From Anaerolineales bacterium (lineage in GTDB: Bacteria > Chloroflexota > Anaerolineae > Anaerolineales > Villigracilaceae): a stretch of 64,000 nt of DNA. Within the stretch, counting starts at the first letter, position 1, and every line of letters starts with the position of its first letter. The stretch is from contig JACMLM010000021.1 in NCBI GenBank assembly GCA_014379595.1, positions 1 through 64,000 of the forward strand, read 5' to 3'. The notes beneath the pieces are model-generated. The model saw only the letters and a list, made by a program, of their open reading frames with translations, had not been told where the DNA came from and ran no database searches. Shown here in pieces: positions 62,989 through 64,000 of the stretch. The translations under genes and the position numbers were made by a program.

Positions 62989-64000
62989 TTATAGGAACTC
63001 AGCGTATTGATCACCCAACACTCTTTCAAGATACGGCGTGACCTGCCAGAAGGCTTTCAGATTTTTATACTCTTCCGCCCAGCGGACATTCCCAGCGGGT
63101 GAGGTCTTCACAGAGCGGATCATCAGATTCTTGGCTGTATGTTCAATGGGGACAAATTGTGTCACATCTGTGCGATAGCCCATGATGCGTAAAATGGCGG
63201 CGCGGAAAGTATCGGTTAGAACATCTCCCATACGCTCGAACAAAATGCCGTCGTGGAAAACAGGTAACAGCGGAGTCGGAGCGGGGACCTTGGACAACTG
63301 CACTTGCAGTTCATGTTGACAGCAAGGCGCACATAGGATTAATTCGCTCTGCCATTGGATTGCTTGCGCCAACGCATCGTCAGTTGCTGTATCACAGGCG
63401 TGCAAGGCGAGGACTACATCTGGTTTGGTTTCTGGCTGAAAGTCTGATATTTGACCGACCTCGAAAGTGAGCTGACTCCAGCCTAATGATTTTGCTTTCT
63501 GCTGATGACGTTCGATCAGATCGGATTTTACATCCACACCTGTAACATGCGCGTTCAAGTTTAAGATGTCGTGAAGATAATAGTAGATCGCAAAAGTGAG
63601 ATAGGCATTTCCACAGCCGAAATCTACAACATGCACAGGCTTATCTTTAAAATTCTCAAAGAAATCAGTATCTTCAACCAAACGCAGAAACTCATTGATC
63701 TGCGTATATTTTCTTTGCATATCGGCCTTGATCCTGCCATCCTGAGTCATAATGCCGACAGCTTTGAGAAACGGTTCAGCATTATCCACTGACAGGATTC
63801 TGTTCTTCTGACGATTGTGCGTTAGATCGACGGCGACAGGCGCGGCAGATTTAATTTCGTTGATTAAAACTTTTCCTTTTTTAGATACATTGACTTGAAG
63901 ATTGCTCGTAGTGTTCTCGATGAATATATTTCGGAAGGGGAGCGCCAGCAGTTCATTTAACTTGGGTGCTGCTTTGTTCACTTCGTAATTTTGGGTGATG
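62989..64000 (-). CDS. SAM-dependent methyltransferase (METTL25/RRNAD-like), 5' end beyond the window
   Basis: At least 337 codons; the frame is open through the right edge (I-T-Q-N-Y-E before a GTG at 63981), and relatives have more N-terminal residues, so the GTG is probably internal. The AdoMet motif V-V-D-F-G-C-G-N-A-Y-L-T and the following G-V-D-V-K are clear, with L-A-L-H-A-C-D and C-A-P-C-C-Q-H as family landmarks of the methyltransferase-32 group. Members may act on RNA or other substrates. The end is at a strong terminator. Confidence 0.85.
   Translation of the reverse strand, partial: ITQNYEVNKAAPKLNELLALPFRNIFIENTTSNLQVNVSKKGKVLINEIKSAAPVAVDLTHNRQKNRILSVDNAEPFLKAVGIMTQDGRIKADMQRKYTQINEFLRLVEDTDFFENFKDKPVHVVDFGCGNAYLTFAIYYYLHDILNLNAHVTGVDVKSDLIERHQQKAKSLGWSQLTFEVGQISDFQPETKPDVVLALHACDTATDDALAQAIQWQSELILCAPCCQHELQVQLSKVPAPTPLLPVFHDGILFERMGDVLTDTFRAAILRIMGYRTDVTQFVPIEHTAKNLMIRSVKTSPAGNVRWAEEYKNLKAFWQVTPYLERVLGDQYAEFL

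Noticed and set aside
1-64000. Prophage or integrated plasmid
   Set aside because: No integrase, terminase, capsid, portal or replication gene is present, and no transposase was found despite many palindromic repeats.

Overview
The window reads as a dense, moderately AT-rich bacterial chromosome segment. It carries 57 protein genes (two of them cut by the window edges), one tRNA, two metabolite riboswitches, one probable small RNA and many palindromic intergenic repeats. Gene content (many lipoproteins with a Cys lipobox, several giant-loop GT-C glycosyltransferases, a LutB-LutC fusion, a DnaQ-WYL fusion, a c-di-GMP riboswitch) and the mosaic of short 'GTCACCCTGAG' / 'CGTCATTGCGAGG' repeats suggest a Chloroflexota bacterium, probably class Anaerolineae. 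That assignment is an inference from style; no rRNA is present.

Layout. 1-3.8 kb: phosphoesterase, esterase, glycosyltransferase and GH5 glycosidase on the plus strand. 3.9-13.8 kb: mostly minus-strand genes (hypotheticals, HI0933-type flavoprotein, orphan TAXI binding protein, zinc-ribbon membrane protein, TAP-like hydrolase, HDAC-like deacetylase, NYN nuclease). 14-15.5 kb: DUF1232 protein and a PQQ-type sugar dehydrogenase. 15.6-24.8 kb: a molybdenum/selenium formate dehydrogenase island, with padR-modA-modB and an FmdE-like gene on the minus strand facing nuoEF fusion, ferredoxin, DUF4274, selenocysteine fdhF and fdhD on the plus strand. 24.9-31.4 kb: a SAM riboswitch, then five small accessory genes, then metH in one continuous plus-strand run. 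31.5-42 kb: six large membrane proteins, most of GT-C type. 42-45 kb: homocysteine methyltransferase/MTHFR fusion and coaX. 45-51.5 kb: deacetylase, EamA transporter, tRNA-Glu, and a lutA-methyltransferase-lutBC operon. 51.5-60.3 kb: alpha-glucan phosphorylase, rhodanese, a structured RNA, DUF4153 and DinB proteins, a selenocysteine DsbA-like protein, paired TPR proteins, and a nuclease-WYL protein. 60.4-64 kb: c-di-GMP riboswitch with a secreted beta-helix protein, and a truncated methyltransferase.

Main discoveries. (1) Two genes contain an in-frame TGA exactly where a catalytic selenocysteine belongs, each followed by a bSECIS-like hairpin 11-12 nt downstream: formate dehydrogenase (22240-22242) and a DsbA/FrnE-like protein with a U-P-W-C active site (56877-56879). 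They support each other and imply a selenocysteine-decoding organism. (2) On the minus strand at about 54140-54314 there is a free-standing RNA with a TTGACA promoter, an extremely strong ribosome-binding site, a 16-codon ORF and a three-way-junction fold, and no gene follows it on that strand. I could not match it to a known class. (3) A 33-bp palindrome sits in frame inside the linker of a bifunctional methionine-pathway enzyme. (4) The SAM riboswitch is separated from metH by five unrelated genes.

How genes work together. ModAB would bring molybdate for the molybdopterin-selenium formate dehydrogenase, FdhD would sulfurate its cofactor, and the NuoEF/ferredoxin proteins would pass electrons to NAD+. 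MetH and the homocysteine methyltransferase/MTHFR fusion cover methionine synthesis and folate one-carbon flow, to which formate oxidation or reduction also connects. The GT-C proteins, deacetylase, GH5 enzyme and beta-helix protein point to an active cell-surface glycan economy.
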